DNA of 57,140 bases from an uncultured Clostridia bacterium (GTDB lineage Bacteria; Bacillota; Clostridia; Christensenellales; Aristaeellaceae): positions 1-57,140 of the forward strand of contig CAMNEH010000004.1 of NCBI GenBank assembly GCA_946536315.1, given 5' to 3'. Both the position numbers and the translations under genes were made by a program. How positions within the stretch are numbered: position 1 is the stretch's first letter; every line of letters starts with the position of its first letter. Positions 8,299 through 17,307 of the stretch are shown here, one piece after another. Under the pieces are notes generated by a model. The model made no database searches. It worked only from the letters and a program-made list of their open reading frames with translations, and was not told where the DNA came from.

Positions 8299-9996
8299 TC
8301 ACAAATGCGCGTCCCACTTGCCGCAGAAGGCGTCCACCGGGCTGACCCCCTTGAATTCGCCGCGGCCCATCAGCTTCTCCACCAGCTGGTGAATGCAGTG
8401 ATCGTTGTTCGAATAGCAGTTGATGTAGGTTTTCACCCGGGGGAAATCCAGCAGATGATAGGGGTTTTCCAGCGAGATGAACACCGTGGGGATGTCGTTC
8501 ATATAGTGGCCGCAGTCGGCGCCCATGGGCTGCTTCCATTCGATGCGCACCACGGTCTGGTTGCTCTTGGTGGTCAGGTTGGCCACATAGACGATCAGGT
8601 CGTAATGTCTGACCACGTCCTCATACTTGGTGGTGAAGCCCTCGCCGTAGGGCTGCGGCACGAAGTCGTCCACCTCGAAGCCCTCCTTCACCAGCGCCTC
8701 GCGGACCTTGGCACAGGCGGGCGTCACGCGGTAGGCGCTTTCGCCCCCTGCCGGCGGCTCGATGGTGTAGAACAGGATGCGCCTGTATTTGTCGGGGCTC
8801 AGGGGCAGCACCCCGTCCTGCGCCTTGACCAGGGTGATGGCCTTGTCTGCGCATTCCTCGGCCCAACCGTGATGCCGGGCGCAGCCCACGACCTGGCGCG
8901 CCTCGTCCGGGTCCGCCTGCGGTGCGCCATTGTGCAGGCCCAGCGCCGCCTTCACCGCCAGGATCCGGGTGACGGCCTCGTCCAGCCGCTCCGGCGTGAT
9001 CACGCCGCGGCGGATGCCGTCGAGCATAAAGCCGTAATCCTCCTGCAGGTTCCTGGCGAACAGGAACATATCGCAGCCGGCCGCGATGGAGGCCGGCACG
9101 GCGTCCCGGCGGCTCATCGCCAGGGTGTAGCCGGCCATGGTGGTGGCGTCCGTGCAGATCAGGCCGTTGAAGCCCAGCTCGCCCCGCAACAGGCCCTGCA
9201 GCAGCTCTGGACTCAGGGAACCGGGCAGGATGTCCTCGTCCCGCAGCGCGGGGTTCAGACGCTTGCTCCACGCCGGCTGCATGATATGACCGACCATGGC
9301 GGTCAGCGACCCGGCGCGGATGCCCGCGCGGTACGCTTCGCCATAAGTGGCCATCCAGGTGTCGCAGTCCATGCTGTTCACGGTCGTGACCAGGTGCTGG
9401 TCGCGCTCGTCTTGCCCGTCGCCGGGGAAATGCTTGATGGACGCGGCCAGGCCCAGGCGCTGGACCGTGCGCACATAGGCCTCGCCCATGCGGCGGACGC
9501 GTTCGGGATCGCTGCCGAAGGTCCGGGTATTGGTGATGGGGTTGCGGAAATTGCTGTCGATGTCGATGATCGGCGCGAAGGCCCAGTTGGCGCCCACCGC
9601 CCGCGCCTCCAGGGCGCAGGCCTCGGCCATTTTTTCCGCCATGCCCGTGTCGTTGGTGGCGGCGATTTCCATGGGCGCGCCGACCAGCGTGCCTTCCTCG
9701 ACGATGCCGTTGCCTCCCTTTTCCAGGTTGGCGGCAATCAGCAGCGGCACCCTGCTGCGCGCCTGCAGGGCGTTGGAGGCGGCCACCGCCTGCTGCGTCG
9801 GGATCACGCGGTACATGCAGCCGCCGGGATTCAGGATGCCGTATACATAATCGAACTCCGCCGGCTCCGCCTTTTTGAACAGGACGCAGAAAAGCTGGCC
9901 TGCCTTTTCCTCGACGGTCATGCTGTCGCGCGTGCGGCAGACCCAGTCGATGGCCTCGTCATCCAGAAAGAAGGGATTTGCTCGTAAATCGACCAT
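8299..9996 (-). CDS. Family 3 glycoside hydrolase, NagZ-like
   Basis: 565 residues. The NagZ-type signature KHFPGDG is at 188-194, with the catalytic loop Asp199-x-His201 (DQH), the Asp/His dyad of GH3 beta-N-acetylhexosaminidases. The nucleophile Asp283 is in ICTDATTMAG. A C-terminal domain of about 200 residues follows the barrel. No signal peptide, so cytosolic. Family members remove terminal GlcNAc from glycans or muropeptides; a phosphorylase activity is also known in some GH3 NagZ relatives. It is divergent from the ROK regulator, with a good ribosome site (GGAGG) 10 nt before the ATG, so it is probably controlled by it. Confidence 0.88.
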   Translation of the reverse strand: MVDLRANPFFLDDEAIDWVCRTRDSMTVEEKAGQLFCVLFKKAEPAEFDYVYGILNPGGCMYRVIPTQQAVAASNALQARSRVPLLIAANLEKGGNGIVEEGTLVGAPMEIAATNDTGMAEKMAEACALEARAVGANWAFAPIIDIDSNFRNPITNTRTFGSDPERVRRMGEAYVRTVQRLGLAASIKHFPGDGQDERDQHLVTTVNSMDCDTWMATYGEAYRAGIRAGSLTAMVGHIMQPAWSKRLNPALRDEDILPGSLSPELLQGLLRGELGFNGLICTDATTMAGYTLAMSRRDAVPASIAAGCDMFLFARNLQEDYGFMLDGIRRGVITPERLDEAVTRILAVKAALGLHNGAPQADPDEARQVVGCARHHGWAEECADKAITLVKAQDGVLPLSPDKYRRILFYTIEPPAGGESAYRVTPACAKVREALVKEGFEVDDFVPQPYGEGFTTKYEDVVRHYDLIVYVANLTTKSNQTVVRIEWKQPMGADCGHYMNDIPTVFISLENPYHLLDFPRVKTYINCYSNNDHCIHQLVEKLMGRGEFKGVSPVDAFCGKWDAHL

Positions 9997-10012
9997 GTTT
10001 TTCGACCTCCGT

Positions 10013-10051
10013 TTGACATTTGTGAATTTTTCTTGTATATTAATTAAGTGA
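10013..10051 (+). promoter_or_regulatory. ROK gene promoter with operator-like half-site
   Basis: TTGACA at 10013-10018, 17-nt spacer, TATATT at 10036-10041. Just downstream, over the expected start point, is ATTAAGTGA (10043-10051) overlapping the palindrome TTAATTAA (10040-10047). The same ATTAAGT and AAGTGA words form the large dyad at 17308-17344, suggesting one regulator at both sites. Confidence 0.7.
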
Positions 10052-10078
10052 TTTTCAAATTGGAAAGGGGGTCATCGC

Positions 10079-11299
10079 TTGGGCATTGAAAGCTGGACCG
10101 CAGCCCGCAGTCAGGGCCGCGTGCGCATCCGCAAGCAGCTGTGGTACCGCGGGCCTGTCCACCGCCAGGACATCGCCGAAGCGCTTGAGCTCTCGCTGCC
10201 CGCTGTGACCACGGTCATCAATGAGTTCATCCAGAATGGGACCGCGCTGGAGCAGAAGCCGGACACCGGCGAAAAGCGCCTCGGCCGGAAGGCTACCATG
10301 GTCGATATCAACCCCCGGGCCAGGCTGTTCATCGGGGCGGAAATGCGCAAGGATTCCCGCCGCGTCTGCCTGACGGATTACCGCGGGACCATCCTCCAGG
10401 CCCTGGAGGATACGGCGTCCTACCCGGCGTATGCCGACAACATCCGCGCCCTGCAGCGGCTGCTGCAGCAGCTGGAGCGGGAACCCGGCTATGCGCCGGA
10501 GGCGGTGCATTCCGTCGGGGTCGCCGTGCCCGGCGTCATCGATACGGAGCACGGCGTCCTGTCGGCGCACGCCATGTACGGCTGGTATGACTGCGCGGTC
10601 GCCGACGACATCCGGAGACTGACCGGCTGGACCCTGCCCATCGTGGTGGAAAACGACGCCTGCGCGCGCGCCTTCGGCACGCGGATGCTGCACCGGGAGC
10701 GGATGGCGCAAGTCAGCCGGTTCGCCTATCTCTTCATCGCGCGGGGACTCAGCTGTCCGCTGGTGCCCTGCATGCCGGCGGATGTGGGCAATCCCCTGGG
10801 CATCGGCGAGCTGGGCTACATGGTGGTGCGGGCGGAGGACGCCCTGTCCTCGGACCGGATCGCGGGCCACGTCAGCGACCTGGCCGGCGAGCGCGCCATC
10901 ATGGACCGCTGCCACCAGTTGATGCGGGAGGGGCGCGCCCCGATGCTGCTGGACATCTGCGGCGGCTGCGCGCGGCCCACGATCCCGCAGATCCTGGAGG
11001 CCCAGGCCCGGGGGGAGGAGACCGTCCGGCAGACGCTGACCGCCGCCTTCCGGTATCTCGCCATCGCGCTGGCCAACGTCTGCAACCTGGTCCAGCCGGA
11101 GCTGATCTTCGTGGACTCCCGGCTGTTCAATACCCCGCAGAATCAGGAGGTCCTGGTGCGGACCGTCCGCAAGTTTCTGGTGCCCAGCCACAACAACGAA
11201 CCGGCCTTCGAGTTTATCGCGTCGGACGTCCGCAACGGGGCGCGGTGCGCGGCGCTCTGCGCCATCCGCCGGGAGCTGGACCAATATGAGGAAGCCTGA
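10079..11299 (+). CDS. ROK family transcriptional regulator
   Basis: 406 residues, TTG start at 10079 preceded by AAAGGGGG with about 7-nt spacing. The N-terminal 80 residues form a winged helix (HRQDIAEALELSLPAVTTVI). The rest is a ROK sugar-binding fold with the GVAVPGVID and ENDACARAFG segments. The Cys-rich zinc motif (CxCGxxGCxE) of most ROK proteins is not visible, so this is a divergent member. ROK repressors such as NagC and XylR respond to sugars or sugar phosphates. Placement between the GH3/sulfatase genes and the Opp-type transporter suggests it senses a product of that glycan; autoregulation is suggested by the half-site in its promoter. Confidence 0.88.
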   Translation: MGIESWTAARSQGRVRIRKQLWYRGPVHRQDIAEALELSLPAVTTVINEFIQNGTALEQKPDTGEKRLGRKATMVDINPRARLFIGAEMRKDSRRVCLTDYRGTILQALEDTASYPAYADNIRALQRLLQQLEREPGYAPEAVHSVGVAVPGVIDTEHGVLSAHAMYGWYDCAVADDIRRLTGWTLPIVVENDACARAFGTRMLHRERMAQVSRFAYLFIARGLSCPLVPCMPADVGNPLGIGELGYMVVRAEDALSSDRIAGHVSDLAGERAIMDRCHQLMREGRAPMLLDICGGCARPTIPQILEAQARGEETVRQTLTAAFRYLAIALANVCNLVQPELIFVDSRLFNTPQNQEVLVRTVRKFLVPSHNNEPAFEFIASDVRNGARCAALCAIRRELDQYEEA

Positions 11300-11302
11300 C
11301 CG

Positions 11303-11794
11303 TCAGGAAAACCGCAGCGCGCCGGCGTTCCAGGTCTCGATTTTCGCGCTCCAGTGCGTCTGTACGGCGTCCATGCGCTGACGGGTGTACTGGAGCAGTA
11401 TTTTATCCTTCACCGGCTGGCGCAGCATCATGCGCATCCGGTCTTCGTCCTTCATTTTTTCCTGGGAAAAGTAGATATACAGGGTTCCGTGGCGGGTTTT
11501 GCTCCCGCCCAGGGCCTTGGCCCCCGCCACGCCGATCTCGCGGATGCTGTCCCAGGGCCAGAAGCAATTTTCCCGGCCGAGCATCCTGCGGCGCACGCCG
11601 TCGTTGTCCACGGTGATGGTCTGCCCTTCGTAGACCGCGACGCCGGCAAACAGCAGCGCGACCGCCAGCAGGATCACGCCCATCAGCGTTTCTCCGATGG
11701 TGAACTCCACCACGGCCATGACGGCGCACACGCACACGATGGCGATGGCGGCGCCCAGCTTGATCGGGTCCAGAAACCAGGTGTTCTTTTTCAT
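11303..11794 (-). CDS. Small membrane protein with PH-like domain
   Basis: 163 residues. Two adjacent hydrophobic segments (about residues 12-30 and 36-53) are followed by a soluble region beginning TITVDNDGVRRRMLG...FWPWDSI, the pattern of bacterial PH-like domains in two-helix membrane proteins. No specific function can be assigned. It converges on the ROK gene (3-nt gap) and lies downstream of the ABC operon, separated by a strong hairpin. Confidence 0.6.
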   Translation of the reverse strand: MKKNTWFLDPIKLGAAIAIVCVCAVMAVVEFTIGETLMGVILLAVALLFAGVAVYEGQTITVDNDGVRRRMLGRENCFWPWDSIREIGVAGAKALGGSKTRHGTLYIYFSQEKMKDEDRMRMMLRQPVKDKILLQYTRQRMDAVQTHWSAKIETWNAGALRFS

Positions 11795-11820
11795 ATTTTC
11801 TCCGCTTGGTCGGCATGGTC

Positions 11821-11851
11821 GTCCTGCGGTCCCGCAGGGGGACCGCAGGAC
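11821..11851. terminator. Strong hairpin between ABC operon and membrane-protein gene
   Basis: Perfect 13-bp stem (11821-11833 with 11839-11851, loop GCAGG). It lies 6 nt beyond the last ATPase stop codon. There is no T-run on either strand, so it may be an RNA-stability or processing hairpin rather than a classic terminator. Confidence 0.5.
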
Positions 11852-11857
11852 GCGGCG

Positions 11858-12808
11858 TCAAAGTTCGTGGATCCTGCAGCACGTGACGAAGTGCCCCGGG
11901 GACACCTCCTCCTGCACCTGCGCCTGCTGGCAGGCCTCGGTCGCGTGCGGGCAGCGGGCCGCGAAGCGGCAGCCCGGCTTGGGATTGATGGGCGAGGTGA
12001 TCTCGCCCTTGAGGATCTCCCGCTTGTTGGGATGGTGAATGTCCACAGAGGGGATCGCGGACAGCAGCGCCTTGGTATAGGGGTGCAGCGGCATCCGGAA
12101 CAGCTCCTTGGCAGGGCATTTTTCAACGACCTGGCCGAGGTACATGACGCAGATATCGTCGCTGATATGCCGCACCACCGACATATCGTGCGTGACGAAC
12201 ATATAGGTCAGGCCCTTGTCCATCTGCAGCTTCTTGAGCAGGTTGAGCACCTGGGCCTGAATGGATACGTCCAGCGCGGACACCGGCTCATCGCAGACCA
12301 CGAATTCCGGATCCAGCGCCAGGGCGCGGGCGATGCCCACGCGCTGCCGGCGGCCGCCGTCCAGCTCATGCGGATAAGACTGGCGCAGGCGCTCGTCGAT
12401 ACCGACCAGGTTCATCAGGGCGATGGTTTTTTCGTCGATCTCCGCCTTGCTGTACTTCTTCGCCACCTTCAGCGGCTCGCGGACGGTGCTCTCGATGGTC
12501 TTGCGGCTGTCCAGAGAAGAGTAGGGGTCCTGGAAGATGATCTGCATCTTCTCCCGGGCCCTTTTCAGGTCGCCGCCGCGCACGCCGGTGATGTCGTTCC
12601 CGTCCAGGAAGACCTGGCCGGCGCTGGGCTCATGCAGGTGGATGATGGTCCGGCCGAGGGTCGATTTGCCGCAGCCCGATTCGCCCACGACGCCCAGGGT
12701 CTTGCCCCGTTCGATGGTGAAGGATACGTCGTCCACGGCGTGCAGCATGCCGCGGGGCGTGCTGAAATACTTTTTCAGGTGCTTGACTTCAATCACGGGC
12801 ACAGGCAT
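11858..12808 (-). CDS. Opp/Dpp-type ABC transporter ATPase, F subunit
   Basis: 316 residues. Walker A GESGCGKST, Walker B VVCDEP, and a C-terminal Opp/Dpp extension with Cys residues (RFAARCPHATEAC). The ABC signature reads LDGGR instead of the usual LSGGQ, a deviation that also occurs in some OppF/DppF-like proteins as far as I recall. It is the last gene of the binding protein, permease B, permease C, ATPase D, ATPase F operon, with 1 nt between it and the D subunit. It powers import of peptides or, in sugar loci, oligosaccharides. Confidence 0.92.
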   Translation of the reverse strand: MPVPVIEVKHLKKYFSTPRGMLHAVDDVSFTIERGKTLGVVGESGCGKSTLGRTIIHLHEPSAGQVFLDGNDITGVRGGDLKRAREKMQIIFQDPYSSLDSRKTIESTVREPLKVAKKYSKAEIDEKTIALMNLVGIDERLRQSYPHELDGGRRQRVGIARALALDPEFVVCDEPVSALDVSIQAQVLNLLKKLQMDKGLTYMFVTHDMSVVRHISDDICVMYLGQVVEKCPAKELFRMPLHPYTKALLSAIPSVDIHHPNKREILKGEITSPINPKPGCRFAARCPHATEACQQAQVQEEVSPGHFVTCCRIHEL

Positions 12809-12809
12809 T

Positions 12810-13802
12810 TCAGTTCGCCTCCTTGCTGATTTCGTCCAGCCGGCAGCAGCGGCACATGTGGCCGTCGGCGGTGGTCACTGGCGCGATGGGGCCGTGCTTG
12901 CAGGCGTCTGTCGCGTGCTTGCAGCGGGGATGGAAGGGGCAGCCCTCCGGCAGGTCGGTGGGATCCGGCGGCAGGCCCTCGATGGGGTGCAGCCACATTT
13001 CATCCTCGTTCATATCGGGAATTGCCCCGAACAGGCCGATGGTGTAGGGGTGGGTGGGATGGTCGAAGATCTGCTCCTTGCTGCCGAACTCGACGATGTG
13101 TCCGGCGTAGATGACCGCCACGTCGTCGCAGACCGTGGCGACGACGCCCATGTCGTGCGTGATGAGCAGCAGGGCGGTCTGGAATTTTTTCTGCAGGTCC
13201 ACGATCAGGTCCATGACCTGGGCCTGGATGGTCACATCCAGCGCGGTGGTGGGCTCGTCCGCCAGCAGCAGCAGCGGGTTGCAGGCCAGGGCGATGGCGA
13301 TGACCACGCGCTGCTTCATACCGCCGGAAAACTGATGGGGGTATTCGTAGTAGCGCTCCGCGGGAATGCCGACCACCTCGAGCATCTCCTTCGCGCGCTG
13401 CTCGCAGTCCGTGCCGGGATCGCTGTGCAGCTTGACCACCTCCGCGATCTGCTCGCCCACGCGCTGCACGGGGTTCAGGGCGGTCATGGGGTCCTGGAAG
13501 ATCATGGAGATGGTGTTGCCACGAATCTTCCGCATCTCATGCTCGGGCAGGTCCAGCAGGTTCCGGCCGTCCAGCAGCACCTGGCCGCCGACGATTTTGC
13601 TGCCCACGTCCGGGAGAATGCGCATGATGGATTTCGCGATGGTCGTTTTGCCGGCGCCGGTCTCTCCGACCAGGCCGAGGGTGCGGCCGCGGTCCAGCGT
13701 CAGGGAAACGCCGTTCACGGCGTGGACGATTTTGCCGTCCGATTTGTATTCGGTCACCAGATCCTTTACGGAAAGGAACGGCATATTCTGATTCTCAGGC
13801 AT
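12810..13802 (-). CDS. Opp/Dpp-type ABC transporter ATPase, D subunit
   Basis: 330 residues. Walker A GETGAGKTT, signature FSGGMKQRV, Walker B LLLADEP. The C-terminal oligopeptide-type domain carries a Cys cluster (CPFHPRC...DAC...CRCC), compatible with the Fe-S site described in some DppD-like proteins. Starts 13 nt downstream of permease C. Partner of the F subunit in the heterodimeric motor. Confidence 0.93.
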   Translation of the reverse strand: MPENQNMPFLSVKDLVTEYKSDGKIVHAVNGVSLTLDRGRTLGLVGETGAGKTTIAKSIMRILPDVGSKIVGGQVLLDGRNLLDLPEHEMRKIRGNTISMIFQDPMTALNPVQRVGEQIAEVVKLHSDPGTDCEQRAKEMLEVVGIPAERYYEYPHQFSGGMKQRVVIAIALACNPLLLLADEPTTALDVTIQAQVMDLIVDLQKKFQTALLLITHDMGVVATVCDDVAVIYAGHIVEFGSKEQIFDHPTHPYTIGLFGAIPDMNEDEMWLHPIEGLPPDPTDLPEGCPFHPRCKHATDACKHGPIAPVTTADGHMCRCCRLDEISKEAN

Positions 13803-13815
13803 TTTCGTTCCCTCC

Positions 13816-14679
13816 TCAGTTCTTCAGCTTGGGGTCGAGCGCGTCGCGCAGGCCGTCGCCCAGCAGGTTCAGCGCCAGCACGGTCACGGCAATCGCCAGG
13901 CCGGGGAAGATGACCATGTGCGGATACTGGCGGATGTAGGCGCGGGAGGCGGAGAGCATGGCGCCCCATTCCGGCGTCGGCGGCTGGACGCCCAGGCCGA
14001 TGAAGGACAGGCTGGCGGCCAGCGTGATGGTCTGCGCCACGCCCATGGTCGCCTGGACGATGATGGGGGAGATGCAGTTGGGCAGCAGGTGGATGAAGAT
14101 GATCCGCGGCTTCGAGCAGTTGATGGACTGGGACGCTTCGATGTATTCGTTGCCGCGCTCCTTCATCATGTTCGCGCGTAGCATGCGCGCCATGCCGGGA
14201 ATGCTGGATACGGACAGCGCCAGGATGGTGTTCACGAAGCCCGGTCCAAGCATGGCGGAAATGACGATCATCAGCAGCATGCCGGGAATCGCCTGGATGA
14301 CGTCCAGCAGGCGCATGATGACGTTGTCGACCTGGCCGCCGAAGTAGCCGGCGACGGAGCCGATCACGATGCCGATACAGGCCGAGATGATGATGGCGGC
14401 GATGCCGATGGTGATGGAGTAGCGGCCGCCGTACAGCACGCGCGTGTAGATGTCGAAGCCCATGCTGTCACACCCGAAAATATGCTCGGCGGAGGGCGTG
14501 GGATCCATAAAGGACATGTAGTCCATCTCCGCGACGCCGTATTTGGTGAACAGAGGCGCGCCGGCGCACAGGATGATTTCCGCGAGCAGGATGATCAGGC
14601 CGAGAATGGCCAGCTTGTTCTTGGCCAGCTGCTTCATGACGCGGGCGAACTCGCTCTTCTTTTTCACCGGTTTAAGCAT
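13816..14679 (-). CDS. Opp/Dpp-type ABC permease, C subunit
   Basis: 287 residues with an N-terminal OppC segment, six predicted membrane helices and the EAA loop region (EYIEASQSINCSKPRIIFIHLLPN, residues 189 onward, only partly quoted here by its ends EYIEAS and HLLPN). Overlaps the B permease by 8 nt, indicating translational coupling. Transports the substrate delivered by the binding protein encoded at 15725-17266. Confidence 0.92.
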   Translation of the reverse strand: MLKPVKKKSEFARVMKQLAKNKLAILGLIILLAEIILCAGAPLFTKYGVAEMDYMSFMDPTPSAEHIFGCDSMGFDIYTRVLYGGRYSITIGIAAIIISACIGIVIGSVAGYFGGQVDNVIMRLLDVIQAIPGMLLMIVISAMLGPGFVNTILALSVSSIPGMARMLRANMMKERGNEYIEASQSINCSKPRIIFIHLLPNCISPIIVQATMGVAQTITLAASLSFIGLGVQPPTPEWGAMLSASRAYIRQYPHMVIFPGLAIAVTVLALNLLGDGLRDALDPKLKN

Positions 14680-15646
14680 TGGCCTTCACCTTCTTTGCAT
14701 TTCCTTTTTTGGCGGAGGCATACTGGGCCTTGATCCGCGGGTCGACCGCCGCGTACAGCAGGTCAATGAGCAGCATGGCCAGACTGAAGGCGATGGCGAG
14801 CACGATGGCGCCGCCCTGGACCACGGGATAATCGCGGTTGTTGACCGCGTTGATGACATACAGGCCCATGCCGGGCAGGGAGAAAATGGTCTCGATGACC
14901 ATGGCGCCGCCCAGCAGGCGGCCGAAGGTGGTGCCCATCTGCGTGATGATGGGGATCATCGCGTTCTTGAGCGCGTGCTTGGTGATGACCTCGCGCTCCG
15001 GCACGCCCTTGGCGCGGGCGGTGGTGATGTAATCGGCGCGGATCACGTCCAGCATGGACGAACGGGTCTGGCGGGCCGCGTTGGCCAGCGCGCCAGCGCT
15101 GTTGGACAGCGCGGGCAGGATGTACGAGGCGAGGCCCGCCTCAATGCCCATGGCCGGCAGCCAGCCCAGCTTGACCGAGAACAGGATGATCAGCAGCAGC
15201 GCCAGCCAGAAATTGGGAATGGCCACGCCAATCAGTGCCAGGACCATGGACACGCTGTCCTGCCATTTGTTCTGGTGCGTCGCCGCGGTAATGCCCAGGG
15301 GGATGCCCAGGCCGAAGGCGATCACCAGCGTCACGATCGCGAGGATCATGGTGCGGCTCATGCGCTCGGGGATCGAGGCGGAAATGCTCACGCCCGTGAT
15401 CCAGGACTTGCCCAGGTCAAAGCGCAGGAAGACGTCGCTCATGTATTTGCCCAGCCGTACCAGGAAGGGCTGGTCCAGCCCCAGCTGGGTGCGCTTGGCG
15501 GCCAGGTCCGCCTGTGTCGCCGTGGAGCCGAGGATGATCTCGGCCGGATCGCCGGGACAAACGGTCATCATGGCGAAGACCAGGATCGTCACGCCGAGGA
15601 TGATGGGGATCATCCACAGCAGACGTTTCAGTATATATCGTCCCAT
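14672..15646 (-). CDS. Opp/Dpp-type ABC permease, B subunit
   Basis: 324 residues from the ATG at 15646, chosen because AGGAG lies 8 nt before it; a GTG nine bases further upstream overlaps that ribosome site. The N-terminus (YILKRLLWMIPIILGVTILVF, residues 4 on) and CPGDPAE region are typical of OppB/DppB, with six membrane helices. It follows the binding-protein gene after a stem-loop at 15674-15714. Confidence 0.92.
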   Translation of the reverse strand: MGRYILKRLLWMIPIILGVTILVFAMMTVCPGDPAEIILGSTATQADLAAKRTQLGLDQPFLVRLGKYMSDVFLRFDLGKSWITGVSISASIPERMSRTMILAIVTLVIAFGLGIPLGITAATHQNKWQDSVSMVLALIGVAIPNFWLALLLIILFSVKLGWLPAMGIEAGLASYILPALSNSAGALANAARQTRSSMLDVIRADYITTARAKGVPEREVITKHALKNAMIPIITQMGTTFGRLLGGAMVIETIFSLPGMGLYVINAVNNRDYPVVQGGAIVLAIAFSLAMLLIDLLYAAVDPRIKAQYASAKKGNAKKVKANA

Positions 15647-15673
15647 AAGCTTCACTCCTGATGAAATAGTAAT

Positions 15674-15714
15674 GGGGACGCGCTGCCAGCCTTGGCGCTG
15701 GAGAACGCGTCCCC
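15674..15714 (-). other. Intercistronic hairpin after binding-protein gene
   Basis: GGGGACGCG (15674-15682) pairs with CGCGTCCCC (15706-15714) around an inner CCAGC/GCTGG stem. Placed between the binding protein and the first permease, it probably protects the upstream mRNA or partially terminates, so that binding protein exceeds permease, a common arrangement in ABC operons. No long T-run. Confidence 0.7.
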
Positions 15715-15724
15715 AAAGAATGGT

Positions 15725-17266
15725 TTAATAGATGCAGGCGGAGGGAATGACGTAGTTGCTCAGGCCGCCGGTCACTTCGGTGGCGGGCACGGCGTCGGCG
15801 CGCCAGATGGTGAACACCTGCGGGTTGACCATGCCGTAGGCATAAGCGTTTTCCTTGATGTACTGGTGCACGGCGTCGATGTTCTCTTCGGTCCAGCCGT
15901 CCACGGTCCAGGTCTTGTAGAGCATTTCGGCCAGCTCATAGTCATGGCGGCTGGTGGCGTCGCCGGTCTCATAGGCGGCGGGGTCGAAACGGATGGACCA
16001 CTGGTCCGCCAGGCTGAAGCCGCCGACGGTCAGCACCACGATGTCATACTTGGTGCCGTCCAGGCGCTGCGCGGTGAAGAGGGCCATGTCCGGGCTTTCC
16101 AGGGAGACGTTCATGCCGAGGGCCATCAGGAAATTCTGAACAAACTGGCCGTTGCGGCTGGAGTTCGCGCTGGAGGAGGAGAGGATGCGGATCTTTTCGC
16201 CGTTGTAGCCGGAGGCCTTGAGCAGCTCTTGGGCCTTGGCCATGTCGTAGGGATAGTATTCTTCATCCTTCCACTTGGGGTTGAAGCCCATGACCAGCGG
16301 GCTGGCCACATCGTACATCGGGGTGGCGTAGCCGGCGGAGAGGCCCATGATCAGCGCCTGGTTGTTGATGGCGTAGCAGATCGCCTGGCGAAGCTCCTTG
16401 TTGTTGGCGACCACGCTGTTGTCCGCGCCGGAGAAGAAGATCTGCCAGCCCTGGGGGCCGTCGGTCAGGTTGACCTGGTAGCCGGCCTGGTTGACAAACT
16501 GCACGCCGGTGGTGGAGGGGATGTCGATGGCCACGTCGATCGCCTTGGTTTCCAGCGCGGTGCCCATCTGGGAGGCTTCGGTGATGATCTTGTAGTTGAC
16601 GCCGGCGGCGATGGGACGCACACACTCGGGCAGCAGGCTGACGTCCTGCCAGTAGTCGCCGCGGCGCTCCAGGTTCAGGCTGGCGCTGGCGACGAAGGAG
16701 GTCACCGTGTAGGGCGAGGTGCTCACCACGCTGGTGGCGAACTCGTCGGGGCTGGCTTCGAAGGCGGCCTGGGAAACCACGTAGACATCCTGCAGCAGGG
16801 TCTCGAAGGTGCCGATCTTGTTGGCGCTCAGCTTGACCGTGAAGGTGTAGTCGCCGGTCGCTTCCACGCTGTCCACCATCGCGAACACGGGCTTGAGGCC
16901 GCGGGCCTTGGACTCGGTGATGAACCACACGATATCGGCCGCGGTGATCTTGTTGCCGGCGCTGTCACTCACGTTGTCCCAGATTTCCACGTCATAGGTG
17001 AAGCCGTTGTCGGCGCTCGTCCAGGACTTGGCGACGTAGGGCTGCAGCTGCACGTTGGAATCCAGCACGGCCAGCGTCTCATACAGCTGGACAAAGTAGG
17101 GGGCGTTGCGGGCCGTGTTCGAACGGAACGGGGTCAGGGAGTCGATGGCCGTGCCGAACGCGACGGTCACGACCTTGTCGGACAGCGTCACTTCCGCGGA
17201 CGCGACGGCGGCGACGCCGCACAGCATGACCGCGCAGAGGAGCAGGGACAGGATACGCTTCATCAT
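15725..17266 (-). CDS. Family 5 ABC solute-binding protein
   Basis: 513 residues, SBP_bac_5 (Opp/Dpp/Nik class). Signal peptide with hydrophobic core and AVASA/E type-I cleavage site; no lipobox cysteine follows, unlike most Gram-positive binding proteins. The ATG at 17266 has AAGGAGG 7 nt upstream; ATG at 17263 is also possible. It captures peptides, nickel chelates or oligosaccharides outside the membrane. Because it sits between two sulfatase genes and shares an operator word with the ROK promoter, an oligosaccharide ligand is a reasonable guess. Confidence 0.9.
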   Translation of the reverse strand: MMKRILSLLLCAVMLCGVAAVASAEVTLSDKVVTVAFGTAIDSLTPFRSNTARNAPYFVQLYETLAVLDSNVQLQPYVAKSWTSADNGFTYDVEIWDNVSDSAGNKITAADIVWFITESKARGLKPVFAMVDSVEATGDYTFTVKLSANKIGTFETLLQDVYVVSQAAFEASPDEFATSVVSTSPYTVTSFVASASLNLERRGDYWQDVSLLPECVRPIAAGVNYKIITEASQMGTALETKAIDVAIDIPSTTGVQFVNQAGYQVNLTDGPQGWQIFFSGADNSVVANNKELRQAICYAINNQALIMGLSAGYATPMYDVASPLVMGFNPKWKDEEYYPYDMAKAQELLKASGYNGEKIRILSSSSANSSRNGQFVQNFLMALGMNVSLESPDMALFTAQRLDGTKYDIVVLTVGGFSLADQWSIRFDPAAYETGDATSRHDYELAEMLYKTWTVDGWTEENIDAVHQYIKENAYAYGMVNPQVFTIWRADAVPATEVTGGLSNYVIPSACIY

Positions 17267-17307
17267 AGTGGGTCCTCCTTCTTGTGTTTGGTTTCTCGGG
17301 TCGTCTT

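Noticed and set aside
7775-8539. Minus-strand ORF of 254 codons across the repeat region
   Set aside because: It runs through the glycosidase 3' end and the mosaic repeats, is Arg/Ala/His-rich with repeated peptide blocks, and has no ribosome site; a product of GC-rich repeats.
8293-9987. Plus-strand ORF of 564 codons antisense to the GH3 gene
   Set aside because: A shadow frame of GC-rich coding DNA with Ala/Gly/His/Val-rich low-complexity composition; the minus strand carries clear GH3 motifs.
15674-15714. Terminator within the Opp-type operon
   Set aside because: The stem is strong but has no adequate T-run, and downstream permease and ATPase genes lack their own promoter; interpreted as an mRNA-stability hairpin.
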